NCBI GenBank assembly: GCA_024372625.1
Contig: CP099605.1
Span: 1,798,001 to 1,862,000 of the forward strand
Reading direction: 5' to 3'
Origin: Comamonadaceae bacterium OTU4NAUVB1
GTDB lineage: Bacteria > Pseudomonadota > Gammaproteobacteria > Burkholderiales > Burkholderiaceae_C
Length of the DNA: 64,000 nucleotides
Below the pieces are notes generated by a model, which did not search any database, was not told the origin of the DNA, and saw only the letters and a program-made list of their open reading frames with translations. Shown here piece by piece: positions 17,959-30,825 of the stretch. Position numbers and translations under genes: made by a program. Position 1 is the stretch's first letter; every line of letters starts with the position of its first letter.

Positions 17959-19239
17959 ATGCTCCAGCTCCTCGTCCGCGACGCCACCCTGCCCGACGGG
18001 CGCACCGGCATGTCGATCGCCGTGCGCGACGGCCTGATCGTCGAGGTCGCGCCCGGCCTGGACGCCCCGGCGCTGCACACGCTCGACGCCGCCGGGCAGC
18101 TCGTCGCGCCGCACTTCGTCGATCCGCACTTCCACATGGACGCCACGCTCAGCCACGGCCTGCCGCGCGTCAACGAGAGCGGCACCCTGCTCGAGGGCAT
18201 CGCGCTGTGGGGCGAGCTCAAACCGCTCCTGAAGCAGGAGGCGCTGATCGGACGCGCGCTGGCCTACTGCGACTGGGCCGTGGCCAAGGGCCTGCTGGCG
18301 GTGCGAACGCACGTCGACACCAGCGACCCGAGCCTGCTGGCGGTCGAGGCACTGCTGGAGGTGAAGCGGCGCGTCGCCCCCTACCTGGACCTGCAGCTGG
18401 TGGCGTTCCCGCAGGACGGCGTCCTGCGTTCGCCGGGCGGCCTGGCCAACCTGGAACGCGCGCTCGACCTCGGGGTCGACGTGGTCGGCGGCATTCCGCA
18501 CTTCGAACGCACGATGGCCGACGGCGCCGACAGCGTGCGGCGGCTGTGCGAGGTCGCCGCCGCGCGCGGGCTGCTGGTGGACATGCACTGCGACGAGTCC
18601 GACGACCCGCTCTCGCGCCACATCGAGACGCTGGCGGCCGAATCGCAGCGCCTGGGCCTGCAGGGCCGCGTGACCGGCTCGCACTGCACGTCGATGCATT
18701 CGATGGACAACTACTACGTGAGCAAGCTGCTGCCGCTGATCGCCGAGAGCGGCGTCGCCGTGATCGCCAACCCGCTCATCAACATCACCCTGCAGGGGCG
18801 CCACGACACCTACCCCAAGCGCCGCGGCATGACGCGCGTGCCGGAGCTGATGGCCGCGGGCGTGACGGTCGCGTTCGGCCACGACTGCGTGATGGACCCG
18901 TGGTACGGCATGGGTTCGGGCGACATGCTGGAGGTCGCGCACATGGGCCTGCACGTGGCGCAGATGACCAGCCAAGCCGGCATCCGGCGCTGCTTCGAGG
19001 CCGTGACGACGAACGCGGCGGCGATCATGCACCTGCCGCGCTACGGGCTGGACGTCGGCTGCGACGCCAGCTTCGTGCTGCTGCAGGCGCGCGATCCGGT
19101 CGAGGCGATCCGGTTGCGCGCCACGCGTCTCGCGGTGTTCCGCCGTGGCGTGCTGCTGGCCGAGACGCCGCCGGCCACCGCACGGCTGCACCTCGCAGAC
19201 CGCCCGGCCCGGGTCGACTGGCACACGCCGGCGCGCTGA
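17959..19239 (+). CDS. codA: Cytosine deaminase
   Basis: A 426-residue amidohydrolase, collinear over its full length with Escherichia coli CodA (427 residues). Metal-binding and catalytic blocks are [14 protein letters not shown] (His57 and His59), [19 protein letters not shown] and [14 protein letters not shown]. It deaminates cytosine to uracil and ammonia for pyrimidine salvage. No CodB permease lies next to it. A related role on another cyclic amidine cannot be excluded. Confidence 0.88.
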   Translation: MLQLLVRDATLPDGRTGMSIAVRDGLIVEVAPGLDAPALHTLDAAGQLVAPHFVDPHFHMDATLSHGLPRVNESGTLLEGIALWGELKPLLKQEALIGRALAYCDWAVAKGLLAVRTHVDTSDPSLLAVEALLEVKRRVAPYLDLQLVAFPQDGVLRSPGGLANLERALDLGVDVVGGIPHFERTMADGADSVRRLCEVAAARGLLVDMHCDESDDPLSRHIETLAAESQRLGLQGRVTGSHCTSMHSMDNYYVSKLLPLIAESGVAVIANPLINITLQGRHDTYPKRRGMTRVPELMAAGVTVAFGHDCVMDPWYGMGSGDMLEVAHMGLHVAQMTSQAGIRRCFEAVTTNAAAIMHLPRYGLDVGCDASFVLLQARDPVEAIRLRATRLAVFRRGVLLAETPPATARLHLADRPARVDWHTPAR

Positions 19240-19287
19240 GTCCGGACCGCCCGCAGGGCCCCGACGACCCGCCGATAATCCCGTCCC

Positions 19288-20526
19288 ATGAATCCCCTGC
19301 TCGCCAAGCTGCAGCCCTACCCCTTCGAGCGGCTGCGCCAACTCTTCGCGGGCGTCGTGCCCAACGCCGATTACCGCCCCATCAGCCTGGGCATCGGCGA
19401 GCCCAAGCACCCCACGCCGGTCTTCATCCGCGACGCCCTGGCCGGCGGACTCGACGCCCTGGCCGCCTACCCGGCCACGGCCGGCGACCTGAAGCTGCGC
19501 CAGTCGTTCACGGCCTGGCTGCAGAAGCGCTACCGGCTCTCGCTCGACCCGGCGACCCAGGTGCTGCCGGTCAACGGCTCGCGGGAGGCGCTGTTCGCGC
19601 TGGCGCAGACGGTGGTCGACGCGAGCCGCCGGCCGATCGTGGTGTCGCCCAATCCGTTCTATCAGATCTACGAGGGCGCGGCCCTGCTCGCCGGCGCCGA
19701 GACGCACTACGTGCCCAGCATGCCCGAGCGCAACTTCGCGGTCGACTGGGACAGCGTGCCCGATGCGGTCTGGTCCCGCGCGCAACTGGTCTTCGTCTGC
19801 TCGCCCGGCAATCCGACCGGTGCCGTGATGCCGCTGGAGGAATGGCAGAAGCTGTTCGCGCTGTCGGACCGCCACGGCTTCGTGATCGCCTCCGACGAGT
19901 GCTACAGCGAGATCTATTTCCGCGACGTGCCGCCACTGGGCGGCCTGGAAGCGGCGCAACGGCTGGGACGCCACGACTTCCGCAACCTGATCGCGCTGAC
20001 CTCGCTGTCCAAGCGCAGCAACGTACCCGGGCTGCGCAGCGGTTTCGTCGCCGGCGACGCCGCGCTCATCAAGGCCTTTCTGCTCTACCGCACCTACCAC
20101 GGCAGCGCCATGGGCGGCGCGGTGGCCGCGGCGAGCATCGCGGCCTGGAGCGACGAGTCCCACGTGGTGGAGAACCGCGCGCTCTACCGCGCCAAGTTCG
20201 CGGCCGTGACGCCGCTGCTCGAGGCGGTGCTCGACGTGCGCCTGCCCGACGCGGGCTTCTACCTGTGGGCCGGCGTGCCGGCGTCCTGGCACGGCGACGA
20301 CGCCGGCTTCGCCCGCGCGCTCTACGCTCAATACAATGTGACGGTGCTGCCCGGCAGCTTCCTCGCCCGCGATGCCGGCAGCGGCGCCGAGCCGCCCGCC
20401 GTGGCCTCGGTGGCCGCGCCACCGGCGCCCAACCCGGGCCGTGGCCGCATCCGCATGGCGCTGGTCGCCGGCACCGACGAATGCGTCGAGGCCGCCCGCC
20501 GCATCGTGGACTTCGTGCGACGCTGA
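19288..20526 (+). CDS. dapC: Succinyldiaminopimelate transaminase
   Basis: A 412-residue class I/II aminotransferase. The PLP-binding Lys is at residue 242 in [26 protein letters not shown] and [10 protein letters not shown] are family motifs. It makes N-succinyl-LL-diaminopimelate in the succinylase route to lysine and peptidoglycan. The N-terminus [16 protein letters not shown] is typical of beta-proteobacterial DapC. dapD follows by 83 bases. A GATAAT hexamer (19274-19279) just before the start may be a -10 element. Confidence 0.93.
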   Translation: MNPLLAKLQPYPFERLRQLFAGVVPNADYRPISLGIGEPKHPTPVFIRDALAGGLDALAAYPATAGDLKLRQSFTAWLQKRYRLSLDPATQVLPVNGSREALFALAQTVVDASRRPIVVSPNPFYQIYEGAALLAGAETHYVPSMPERNFAVDWDSVPDAVWSRAQLVFVCSPGNPTGAVMPLEEWQKLFALSDRHGFVIASDECYSEIYFRDVPPLGGLEAAQRLGRHDFRNLIALTSLSKRSNVPGLRSGFVAGDAALIKAFLLYRTYHGSAMGGAVAAASIAAWSDESHVVENRALYRAKFAAVTPLLEAVLDVRLPDAGFYLWAGVPASWHGDDAGFARALYAQYNVTVLPGSFLARDAGSGAEPPAVASVAAPPAPNPGRGRIRMALVAGTDECVEAARRIVDFVRR

Positions 20527-20609
20527 GGCCCGGCATCGATCTCCGCGCCGTTTCCTCGTCCTTTCCTCGACTTCCCCCGATTCCGTTTCCTCCTCTTCCG
20601 AGCCTTCCA

Positions 20610-21434
20610 ATGACCCAGCAACTCCAGCAGACCATCGACGCCGCATGGGACGACCGTGCCAACCTCTCCCCCGCCCAGGCCCCGGCCGAGGTGCGCGAGG
20701 CCGTCGAGCACGTGATCTCCGAACTCAACAACGGCCATCTGCGCGTCGCCACGCGCGAGTCCGTGGGGCAGTGGACGGTGCATCAGTGGATCAAGAAGGC
20801 TGTGCTGCTGTCGTTCCGTCTGAAGGACAACGAGCAGATCCAGGCCGGCGCGCTGGGCTTCTACGACAAGGTGCAGACCAAGTTCTCCCACCTGTCGGCC
20901 GCCGAACTCAAGGAAGCCGGCGTGCGCATCGTGCCGCCGGCGGTCGCGCGCCGGGGCAGCTACATCGCCCGGGGCGCCATCCTGATGCCGTCGTACGTGA
21001 ACATCGGCGCCTACGTCGGCGAGGGAACGATGGTCGACACGTGGGCCACCGTCGGCTCGTGCGCCCAGATCGGCGCGAACGTGCACCTCTCGGGCGGCGT
21101 GGGCATCGGCGGCGTGCTGGAGCCGCTCCAGGCGGGCCCGACCATCATCGAGGACAACTGCTTCATCGGCGCGCGCTCCGAAGTGGTCGAGGGCGTGGTG
21201 GTCGAGGAGAACTCGGTGCTGTCGATGGGCGTGTACATCGGCCAGAGCACCCCGATCTACGACCGCGCGACCGGCGAGACGACCTACGGCCGCGTGCCCG
21301 CCGGCTCCGTGGTCGTCAGCGGCAGCCTGCCCAAGGACAACGGCCGCTACAGCCTGTACGCCGCGATCATCGTGAAGAAGGTCGACGCCAAGACGCGTTC
21401 GACGACCAGCCTGAACGACCTGCTGCGCGATTGA
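20610..21434 (+). CDS. dapD: 2,3,4,5-tetrahydropyridine-2,6-dicarboxylate N-succinyltransferase
   Basis: A 274-residue enzyme, the standard DapD length. Residues from about 105 onward form a left-handed beta helix of hexapeptide repeats (for example [20 protein letters not shown]), with the conserved block [20 protein letters not shown]. It succinylates tetrahydrodipicolinate, the step before DapC. The N-terminal helical domain with [14 protein letters not shown] matches close homologues. It acts as a cytoplasmic trimer. Confidence 0.97.
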   Translation: MTQQLQQTIDAAWDDRANLSPAQAPAEVREAVEHVISELNNGHLRVATRESVGQWTVHQWIKKAVLLSFRLKDNEQIQAGALGFYDKVQTKFSHLSAAELKEAGVRIVPPAVARRGSYIARGAILMPSYVNIGAYVGEGTMVDTWATVGSCAQIGANVHLSGGVGIGGVLEPLQAGPTIIEDNCFIGARSEVVEGVVVEENSVLSMGVYIGQSTPIYDRATGETTYGRVPAGSVVVSGSLPKDNGRYSLYAAIIVKKVDAKTRSTTSLNDLLRD

Positions 21435-21495
21435 GCCGATCGCCGCAGCGCCTGCGCCGCTCCCGCGAACCGTCCACCCACCCCGGAACGTGCTC

Positions 21496-22656
21496 ATGAA
21501 GACGATGGAACGGTTCCTGCGGCTGATGGCCGACCGCCAGGCCTCCGACCTCTACCTGTCGCCGCGCGCGCCGGTGCTCATGCGCATCAACGGCGTGTGC
21601 GTGCCGGTGAATTCGCAGTTGCTGCCGCCCGAGGCGCCGCTGAACCTGCTGGCCGAGGTGGTCCACGAGAGCCGCATCGCCGAGCTCGAGTCGACCGGTG
21701 AACTCAACATGGCCGTGCAGATCGAGGACGCCGGCAATTTCCGCATCAGCGGCATGCGCCAGCGCGGCTGCTACGCGGTGGTGGTGCGCCACATCGCGGC
21801 CACCATTCCCTCGCTCGACGCGCTGCTGCTGCCCGACGTCCTCAAGACGCTGATCATGGAGAAGCGTGGACTCATCCTCATGGTGGGGTCCACCGGCGCG
21901 GGCAAGTCGACCACGCTGGCCTCGATGCTCGACCACCGCAACGCGAACGCCACCGGCCACATCCTGACGGTGGAGGAACCGATCGAGTTCACCTTCACCA
22001 ACAAGAAGTCCGTGGTCAACCAGCGCGACGTGGGCAGCGACACGCAATCGCTGCGCATCGCCCTGAAGAACGCGCTGCGACAGGCGCCCGACGTCATCCA
22101 GATCGGCGAGATCCGCGACCGCGAGACCATGAGCGCGGCCATCGCCTATGCACAGTCGGGCCACCTGTGCGTGGCCACGCTGCACGCCAACAACGCCTAC
22201 CGCGCGCTCGGCCGCATCCTGAGCTTCTACCCGGCCGAGGTGCGCGGCACCCTGCTGGGCGACCTGGCCGGCGCGCTGCGCGCCATCGTCGCGCAGCGCC
22301 TGCTGCGCACGCCGCGCGGCAGCCGGATCCCGGCCGTCGAGGTCATGCTCAACACGGCGCTCGTCGCCGAGATGATCGAGGTCGGCGACTTCACCGCCAT
22401 CAAGGAAGCCATGGCGCAGTCGATGGCCGAGGGCTCGCAGACCTTCGAGGAGGACATCGCGCGCCTGATCGACGCCGGGCTCGTGGCGCGCGAGGAAGGC
22501 CTCGCCCACGCCGACTCGCCGATCAACCTCACCTGGCGGCTGCAGAACCGCGAATCGCCCTCCGCGCCGAACGCCGACGAGGCGCGCGAGCAGCACCAGA
22601 ACCGGCTCGACGACGAGCCCTCGTTCACCGAGATCACGCTCGACGTGCGTTTCTGA
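21496..22656 (+). CDS. pilU: PilT/PilU-family type IV pilus retraction ATPase
   Basis: A 386-residue secretion ATPase of the PilT group. The N-terminal PAS-like domain ([20 protein letters not shown]) is followed by Walker [10 protein letters not shown] (Lys137), the Asp box, Walker B and [15 protein letters not shown]. The long C-terminal tail after residue 340 resembles PilU rather than PilT. PilU helps PilT drive pilus retraction and twitching. Its place between dapD and dapE is odd for function, and no other pilus gene is nearby. ATG 21496 is chosen over GTG 21490. Confidence 0.88.
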   Translation: MKTMERFLRLMADRQASDLYLSPRAPVLMRINGVCVPVNSQLLPPEAPLNLLAEVVHESRIAELESTGELNMAVQIEDAGNFRISGMRQRGCYAVVVRHIAATIPSLDALLLPDVLKTLIMEKRGLILMVGSTGAGKSTTLASMLDHRNANATGHILTVEEPIEFTFTNKKSVVNQRDVGSDTQSLRIALKNALRQAPDVIQIGEIRDRETMSAAIAYAQSGHLCVATLHANNAYRALGRILSFYPAEVRGTLLGDLAGALRAIVAQRLLRTPRGSRIPAVEVMLNTALVAEMIEVGDFTAIKEAMAQSMAEGSQTFEEDIARLIDAGLVAREEGLAHADSPINLTWRLQNRESPSAPNADEAREQHQNRLDDEPSFTEITLDVRF

Positions 22657-22711
22657 CGTGCCCGATCCGAATTCGCTCCCACGCCTCCCGACCCGCCTCG
22701 ACCCGCCGCCC

Positions 22712-23899
22712 ATGTCCCGCACCCTCCAACTCGCCGAGCAGCTCATCTCGCTGCCCTCCCTCACGCCCGACGACGCCGGCTGCCAGCGCCTGATCGGCGC
22801 ACGGCTCGCACCGCTGGGCTTCCAGCTGGAGACCCTCGAGAGCGGGCCCGCCGGTGCTCGGGTCATGAACCTGTGGGCCATGCGCCCGGCGGCGGCGGAC
22901 GTCGTCTCGCCCCGCACCGTCGCCTTCGCCGGTCACACCGACGTCGTGCCGACCGGTCCGATCGAGCAGTGGACCAGCCATCCGTTCGCGCCCACGCACC
23001 GCGATGGCCGACTCCACGGGCGCGGCGCCTGCGACATGAAAACCTCGCTGGCGGCCTTCGTGGTCGCCATCGAGGAGTTCCTGGCCGCCGATCCACGACC
23101 CTGTCTGAACCTGGCGCTGCTGCTGACCAGCGACGAGGAAGGCCCCGCCACCGACGGCACGGTCGTCGTGTGCGAGGCGCTCGCCGCGCGCGGCGAGGCG
23201 ATCGACTACTGCATCGTCGGCGAGCCGACCTCGGTCGAACGCTGCGGCGACATGATCAAGTACGGCCGGCGCGGCACCATGAGCGGCCGGCTGACCGTCC
23301 ATGGCCTGCAGGGCCACATCGCCTACCCGCACCTGGCGAGGAATCCGGTGCACGCCGTAGCCCCGGCACTGGCCGAACTCGTCGCGATCGACGCGGCGGG
23401 CGAGTGGGATGCCGGCAATGCGCACTTCCAGCCGACGAGCTGGCAGGTCAGCAACTTCCACGCCGGCACCGGCGCGAGCAACGTGATCCCCGGGGACGCC
23501 GTGATCGACTTCAATTTCCGCTTCTCGACCGAGTCGACCCCGCAGTCGCTGCAGCGGCGCGTCGAATCGGTGCTGGCCGCGCACGGCGTCGACCACACGC
23601 TGGCCTGGACCATCGGTGGCCTGCCCTTCCTGACCGAGCCCGGCGAACTGGTGACGACCGTCGAGCGGGCGATCCGCGAGGAGACCGGCATCGAGACCGA
23701 ACGCTCCACGAGCGGCGGCACCAGCGACGCCCGTTTCATCGCCCGCATCTGCGCCCAGGTGATCGAACTCGGCCCGGTGAACGCGAGCATCCACAAGATC
23801 GACGAGCACATCGCCGTGGTCGACATCGAGCCGCTGAAGAACATCTACCGCCGCACGCTCGAAGGCCTGGCGGCGCTGCAGCCGAAGGCCCGGCCGTGA
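22712..23899 (+). CDS. dapE: Succinyl-diaminopimelate desuccinylase
   Basis: A 395-residue M20-family zinc peptidase. Metal and catalytic motifs are [37 protein letters not shown] and, near the end, [14 protein letters not shown]. It releases succinate to give LL-diaminopimelate. ATG 22712 gives the family start [21 protein letters not shown]. Its stop overlaps the GTG start of prmB. Confidence 0.96.
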   Translation: MSRTLQLAEQLISLPSLTPDDAGCQRLIGARLAPLGFQLETLESGPAGARVMNLWAMRPAAADVVSPRTVAFAGHTDVVPTGPIEQWTSHPFAPTHRDGRLHGRGACDMKTSLAAFVVAIEEFLAADPRPCLNLALLLTSDEEGPATDGTVVVCEALAARGEAIDYCIVGEPTSVERCGDMIKYGRRGTMSGRLTVHGLQGHIAYPHLARNPVHAVAPALAELVAIDAAGEWDAGNAHFQPTSWQVSNFHAGTGASNVIPGDAVIDFNFRFSTESTPQSLQRRVESVLAAHGVDHTLAWTIGGLPFLTEPGELVTTVERAIREETGIETERSTSGGTSDARFIARICAQVIELGPVNASIHKIDEHIAVVDIEPLKNIYRRTLEGLAALQPKARP

Positions 23900-24789
23900 C
23901 CGATACCCACCCCGACACCGTCATCGGACTCGTCGACGCCGCCGCCACGCGGCTCGACGCGGCCGGCGTGGCGTTCGGCCACGGCACCGCCAACGCCTTC
24001 GACGAAGCCGCGTGGCTGGTGCTGTGGCGCCTGGGTCTGCCGCTGCACGACCTCGACGCCGTGGCCGCGCGGGGGGTGTCGCCGGCCGACGCGCGGCGGG
24101 TGGAGGACCTCGTCGCGCGCCGCATCGAGACCCGCCAGCCCGCCGCCTACCTGACCCGGGAAGCTTGGCTGCAGGGCGTGTCGTTCTACATCGACGAACG
24201 CGCCATCGTGCCGCGCAGCTTCATCGCCGAGGTGCTGGCCGAAGGCACCGTCGATTATTGGCTGGGCGAGCACACCCGGCGCGTGCTGGACCTGTGCACC
24301 GGCAATGGCAGCCTCGCCGTGCTGGCGGCCCTGACGTACCCGGACGTGTGCGTCGATGCGGCCGACCTCTCGCTCACCGCGCTGGAGGTGGCCGCGATCA
24401 ACGTCACGCGCCACGGCCTCGACGCACGGATCACGCTGCTCGCCTCCGATGGCCTGGCCGCCGTGCGTGGTCCCTACGACCTCGTGCTGTGCAATCCGCC
24501 CTACGTGAACGCGCGCAGCATGGCCGCGCTGCCGGCGGAATACCTCGCGGAGCCCGAACTCGCCCTGGCCGGCGGCGCCGACGGCATGGACTTCGTGCGT
24601 GGCCTGCTGCGCGACGCGCCGGCGCACATGGCGCCCGGCGGCGTGCTGGTGCTGGAGATCGGCAACGAGCGCGCGCACTTCGAGGCCGCCTTTCCGACGC
24701 TGGAGGTGTTCTGGCTCGAGACCTCGGCCGGCGAGGACCAGGTCCTGCTGGTCACGCGCGACGCCCTCGTGGCGCGGACCGCAGGCTGA
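23896..24789 (+). CDS. prmB: Ribosomal protein L3 N5-glutamine methyltransferase
   Basis: A 297-residue SAM-dependent methyltransferase of the HemK/PrmB group. The SAM-binding motif is [17 protein letters not shown], and the catalytic NPPY is at 200-203 in [13 protein letters not shown]. The N-terminal helical domain and [10 protein letters not shown] fit PrmB rather than PrmC. The GTG start (23896) overlaps the dapE stop, so translation is coupled. It methylates a Gln of ribosomal protein L3. Confidence 0.92.
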   Translation: MTDTHPDTVIGLVDAAATRLDAAGVAFGHGTANAFDEAAWLVLWRLGLPLHDLDAVAARGVSPADARRVEDLVARRIETRQPAAYLTREAWLQGVSFYIDERAIVPRSFIAEVLAEGTVDYWLGEHTRRVLDLCTGNGSLAVLAALTYPDVCVDAADLSLTALEVAAINVTRHGLDARITLLASDGLAAVRGPYDLVLCNPPYVNARSMAALPAEYLAEPELALAGGADGMDFVRGLLRDAPAHMAPGGVLVLEIGNERAHFEAAFPTLEVFWLETSAGEDQVLLVTRDALVARTAG

Positions 24790-25143
24790 CCGCCGCGGGC
24801 CCCGGACCCCGGGACGCGCACCAGCGCGACGGGGTCGAGGAGGTCGAGGAGGTCGCGGTCCGGCGGTGAGCGACCCTGCCCACGACCCGGCATGGCCCCG
24901 GCCGGAGCAGGGTTCGCCGGCCGTCCCAACTACAATGGCCACCCCCGCCGGCCGCCATCGGCAGGCCTCCGTGACGGCCCCGCGCTGCGTCGTCACGGTC
25001 GGACGCCTCGTGCAAGCCCTGTTTACGGTCGCCGGTCCGCCGCGACGGCGATGTCCGGAATGCCTTTCTTCCGCCGGTCCGCCATCCGCGGACCGTCCCG
25101 TTCCCGGCCGCGACCCCGGCCCTGAGTCTCTATTCGTCCCGCC
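24790..25143 (+). promoter_or_regulatory. Structured leader region before yheS
   Basis: This 354-base gap holds no gene. A TACAAT hexamer (24931-24936) is a candidate -10 element, although no good -35 is seen. Downstream lie two hairpins: CGTGACG/CGTCACG (24970-24976 with 24991-24997) and CGGTCCGC/GCGGACCG (25075-25082 with 25088-25095, five-base loop). A short GAGGTCGAGGAGGTCG repeat lies near 24835-24855. A 5' leader of about 200 bases with RNA structure is therefore possible. Confidence 0.35.
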
Positions 25144-27198
<2,055 letters not shown>

Positions 27199-27248
27199 TC
27201 CGGCATCGTCGGTCGGTCCGCTCCCCCCACCTCCACAAGCCACACCGC

Positions 27249-27788
27249 ATGCCCTCCGCCATCGAACTCGCCCAAGGCGATGCCCGCCTGATCGAAGCGA
27301 TCCGGCGCAGCCGCCGCCTCATCGGTCGCAAGGCGATGCTCGCGGCGGCCGCCAGCGCCGTGCCGCTGCCCGGCATCGACTGGGCGGCAGACGCCGCGCT
27401 GCTGTCGCGGCTGGTGCCGCAGATCAGCGCCGAGTTCGGTCTGTCGCCGATTCAGATCGATCGCTTGTCACCCCATTGGCAGGAGCGTATCCAGCAGGCC
27501 ATCGGCACGGTCGGTGCCCTGCTCGTCGGGCGCATGGTGACGCGCGACCTGCTCATCGCCCTGGCCAGGCACGCCGGGCTGCGTCTGACCGCCAAGCAGG
27601 CCACGAAATACGTGCCCTTCGCCGGCCAGGCCGTCTCGGCCATGCTCGGCTACGCCGCCTTGCGGGCGTTGGGCGAGCATCACATCAAGGACTGCGTCAA
27701 GGTCGCCGTGGCCGCCCAGCATCTGCTGGCGGCTCCGAAATCCCCGTCGGCTGACACCAAGGGAACTGAACGGAAACTGAACCCGTGA
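27249..27788 (+). CDS. Conserved hypothetical protein with hydrophobic helices
   Basis: A 179-residue protein. It has a charged N-terminus, then RRLIGRKAMLAAAASAVPLPGIDWAADAALLSRL, read here as two pieces (RRLIGRKAMLAAAASAV and PLPGIDWAADAALLSRL), followed by further amphipathic or hydrophobic stretches (AIGTVGALLVGRMVTRDLLI; YVPFAGQAVSAMLGYAAL). The Pro-Gly-Asp pattern with an ALLSRL helix resembles DUF697/EcsC-like proteins, but the family is not certain. It follows yheS by 50 bases and still has the GC-rich codon use of the main chromosome. Confidence 0.65.
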   Translation: MPSAIELAQGDARLIEAIRRSRRLIGRKAMLAAAASAVPLPGIDWAADAALLSRLVPQISAEFGLSPIQIDRLSPHWQERIQQAIGTVGALLVGRMVTRDLLIALARHAGLRLTAKQATKYVPFAGQAVSAMLGYAALRALGEHHIKDCVKVAVAAQHLLAAPKSPSADTKGTERKLNP

Positions 27789-27872
27789 TACGCTGTTGCG
27801 ACAAGTTGTGAATCCAATCCATCGCAATGGCAGCGACGGAATATTTATCAAGCTCAACAGCAGAGACATCCG

Positions 27873-28106
27873 ATGAACAACACAGAGCTTGCCGCATCGA
27901 TCGACCGCCTCATGGCCCATGTCGACTATTACCTCCACTGTGAGCTCGACGAGGAGTACGACCACGACCAGCCGAATTCGGCGCGTTTTCAGCTCCAACA
28001 TGCCATCAAGCAGGAACTGCTGCGGGCCAGTGCGATCGGCATCGTGACGTCCCTCACCGGTTCCGGCATCGCCGCCGTTGCAAACATTGACGATTTCTCG
28101 GCTTGA
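27873..28106 (+). CDS. Small hypothetical protein (77 residues)
   Basis: Not recognised. It has an acidic middle (YYLHCELDEEYDHDQPN), a helical part (FQLQHAIKQELLRAS) and a hydrophobic C-terminus (AIGIVTSLTGSGIAAVANI) that could be one membrane helix. A purine-rich stretch (CAGCAGAGAC) lies a little upstream of the ATG. It is a plausible real small gene at the edge of the AT-rich segment. Confidence 0.4.
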   Translation: MNNTELAASIDRLMAHVDYYLHCELDEEYDHDQPNSARFQLQHAIKQELLRASAIGIVTSLTGSGIAAVANIDDFSA

Positions 28107-29790
28107 ATCACAGGATTGACAGGACTCGCGCTAGAACTTGATGGCTTTAGGAATTCTCCCAGAGACGCCTTGGTAGCATGCTGCGCCTAACCCAGGCTTT
28201 TTCGCTCCGGGTTTTTGTCAATTAGCATTGACGCTGCTCAGCCCAATGGATGACGCGGCCACGCCGGAAGTCGGGCTTGGGGCAGCCATTGGTCTGACGC
28301 TGAGGTACGTGGGCTGGCTGGATCCGACCTTCAACCCGATCGATGCTCCCAGACAAACCGACAAGCGATGCACATGGCTGGCGAATCGTCTTCAATCCCG
28401 CAGGAAAGTACCGCATGTCATGTGCGGTGCACAAGCGATCTTGCGGTAACCGTGCGGTTGCGCGGCCTCTCGGATCACGATCGCTCACCAAACCAAGCCG
28501 GTGTGACGTGAGCCCAGATGGGGCTGAGGCGGCGAATGGAAGCAAAGTCTGCGCCGACTTTATTTCAACTACCGTGTTGGACGGCCACGAACTTGCGTCA
28601 TCGCCATTCCGGCACCGGGGCACAAGCACGACGCGACGAAGTGCAAGAACGTCATGCAGTCGGTTGACTTCTGATTGCCTGAAGCTGGAAGAACGTGACG
28701 CGCACGACATGGCTTGACCCGCGCATCCGCAACCGCTCGATGGCGTAGCGCGCAGGCAGGCTGGCAGGTTTCAGTGGTCTGTCGCCTACAGGGCGTCCTG
28801 TACCGTGATGCACATTGCTTCGGTACCAACCCAAATGGGCCCGCTGATGCGCATGCCCGGGCCACTGGGCAACTGGCGGCTTTGCCACCAAGCACGCAGC
28901 GCGAGACGCAAAATGCGCAACTCCGCTGCTGACTTGGTGGCGCACCACCAAACGGCCGCACGCTGATCAAACCAAAGTCATCTACAGTCCTCTTCAACAA
29001 GGGCAATCGGGGCATGAAAATCGCGAGAATGGGCATTCTGCGTTCGGGTCAAGAAGCAAGGCCGTTGACAGAACCCTCAAGAACGATGATCTACCAATGC
29101 ATCTTCATCAATGCCGACCACCTTACATGTGACGATGGAGGAAAGATTAAAACGCCACCTGTCCCAAGGGAACTTGGGAGGAACACACCGTACGCGATCG
29201 TGTGCGACATGCTCCTAGTCCTGCCGACACCGAGCCTTCTTTGCATCCAATTCAAAATACTTTGGCTTGTGCTTCTAACGATTTTTTTCAGTGCAACACG
29301 ATGGAACTTAACCCAGTCAATGTCAAAAGCGGGATTATTCAGTGCAAACTACATGCTGCACGATCCCTCATTGAAATTCCGGTGTTTGCTTGTTGGAATA
29401 CAAGTCAACAAAACACTTCAATGTACGCTGGCAGCGGCAACCGATCACATTATTTCCCACATCCTAACGAGGGTTCTAGGCGATCGGTATCCGGGTTAAA
29501 AGTAATTTTTCGGCTCGCTGTCCGCAACTACAGAGCGATGAATTTTTATCGTTCAGACGGTATAACTTGTACTCTCTCAAAAACCAATCAAATGCCATTG
29601 ATAGAAAAATTCAAGAAAATAGTTTCTCGGATTCACTGATCAAAAAATAATGGTCATTATCTCGAGAATCCATAACATTTGCAACGGGTCATTGTCATGA
29701 CGTTGGGCAGTGCGTTGAAAAAATCTTAGATTTCCACACCAATGCCGTCTCACACGCATTGAAATATTTATAGATCCTAATTATTTTAAA
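28107..29790. other. Gene-poor stretch, no supported gene
   Basis: About 1.7 kb with only short open frames in several overlapping phases, none with a recognisable domain, ribosome-binding site or consistent codon use. Composition becomes more AT-rich towards the glycosyltransferase. The block could hold remnants of decayed genes. A terminator-like hairpin lies at 28189-28216. Nothing else is supported. Confidence 0.5.
28189..28216 (+). terminator. Possible rho-independent terminator
   Basis: AACCCAGG (28189-28196) and CCGGGTT (28207-28213) form an imperfect stem with one bulged A and a ten-base loop, running into a T-run (28212-28216). It lies about 80 bases after the small hypothetical gene. 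Confidence 0.4.
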
Positions 29791-30825
29791 ATGAAAATTG
29801 TTTTACTTTCTTATGCTTTCTCACCAGGCGTCGGAGGCATCGAAACTGTCAGCAAACTGCTTGTCAACGGATTCCGTGCGCGTGGCCATGAAGTGACTGT
29901 CGTAACTCACACGCTGACGGCACCGAACAGCCCTGAGTCGGAAAAGCATGTGTTGCGTCGCCCCTCGGCATTGAAACTTCTCGCTGCATTGCGATGGTCA
30001 GACGCCGTTGTCCAATCAAACGTGAGCATTGGTTTGGCATGGCCTTTGAAACTTGGATTAGTTAAACGACCTTGGATAGTCGTCAACCATACTCCCATCA
30101 GTCGGCCGAGTGGTGAGCGCACGTGGCGTGATCATCTCAAAATGGCAAGTCTTGCTCGGGCGCATGTTTACGCCGTTTCGGAATATCTTCGCGGTGTGAC
30201 ATTGAAGAGTTCTCGAATAATGCGTAATCCCTATGACAACACAGCGTTTTACAGTGGGCCTGCTTCAAACATTGCAGCCAGGGATGGTGAACTGCTGTTC
30301 GTAGGACGTGTCGTACGCGCGAAGGGTCTCGACATACTGATAGAAGCGTTGTATTTGCTCAAGCAACGTGGCAAACGCTTTCGTCTGTCGATTGCCGGCG
30401 ATGGCGACGAGCGCTCGACGCTGGAAGCGCGTGTCATCCAACTTGGAATGTCCGACCAAGTCGAATGGCTGGGTATTGTCAAGGGAAAGCAGCTAGGCGA
30501 TGTCATGCGCCGACATGTGGTGGTGGTTTTACCGTCCAGGCCGGAACCGCCAGAAGCTCTTCCTTTGGTGCCGATCGAGTCGATAGCATGCGGTTGTCTT
30601 GTGATCGCGAGTCGGCAAGGTGGTCTGCCGGAGTCCGTCGGACCATGCGGACTTCTTGTAAAACCAGAAGATCCTGCGGCGCTGGCCGACGCCATCGTCG
30701 AATTGCTCATGTCACCAGAGATGCAGTATCGTTTTTTGGACGCAGCGCCTGGTCACCTCAGACCTTTCCATCCGGATGCCGTCATTGGAGATTATGAAGC
30801 AGCAATTCAGGACGCAGCGCGCTGA
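29791..30825 (+). CDS. Family 4 glycosyltransferase
   Basis: A 344-residue GT-B-fold glycosyltransferase. The N-terminal acceptor domain begins MKIVLLSYAFSPGVGGIETV. The C-terminal nucleotide-sugar domain has ELLFVGRVVRAKGLDILIEAL and the GT4 EX7E motif (Glu255 and Glu263) in EALPLVPIESIACG. It probably acts on surface polysaccharide, but there are no polysaccharide genes next to it, so donor and acceptor are unknown. Codon use is much more AT-rich than neighbouring genes, a sign of transfer. No ribosome-binding site is seen before the ATG; TTATTTTAAA directly precedes it, so the message may be leaderless or the gene silent. Confidence 0.85.
   Translation: MKIVLLSYAFSPGVGGIETVSKLLVNGFRARGHEVTVVTHTLTAPNSPESEKHVLRRPSALKLLAALRWSDAVVQSNVSIGLAWPLKLGLVKRPWIVVNHTPISRPSGERTWRDHLKMASLARAHVYAVSEYLRGVTLKSSRIMRNPYDNTAFYSGPASNIAARDGELLFVGRVVRAKGLDILIEALYLLKQRGKRFRLSIAGDGDERSTLEARVIQLGMSDQVEWLGIVKGKQLGDVMRRHVVVVLPSRPEPPEALPLVPIESIACGCLVIASRQGGLPESVGPCGLLVKPEDPAALADAIVELLMSPEMQYRFLDAAPGHLRPFHPDAVIGDYEAAIQDAAR

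Noticed and set aside
15013-20646. An 1877-codon minus-strand open frame spanning codA, dapC and LysR regions
   Set aside because: Only its last part (15013-15408) is real; the rest is antisense to codA, LysR and dapC, and out of frame with AtuA, which is well supported.
27789-28200. A duplicated tRNA-Lys 3' end marking the far attachment site of the island
   Set aside because: Looked for the terminal tRNA sequence by eye at the left edge and did not find it; a computed search would be needed.
28228-29640. Several overlapping short open frames on both strands
   Set aside because: No domain, ribosome-binding site or consistent codon use; neighbouring frames overlap heavily. I could not link them to any transposase or phage family.
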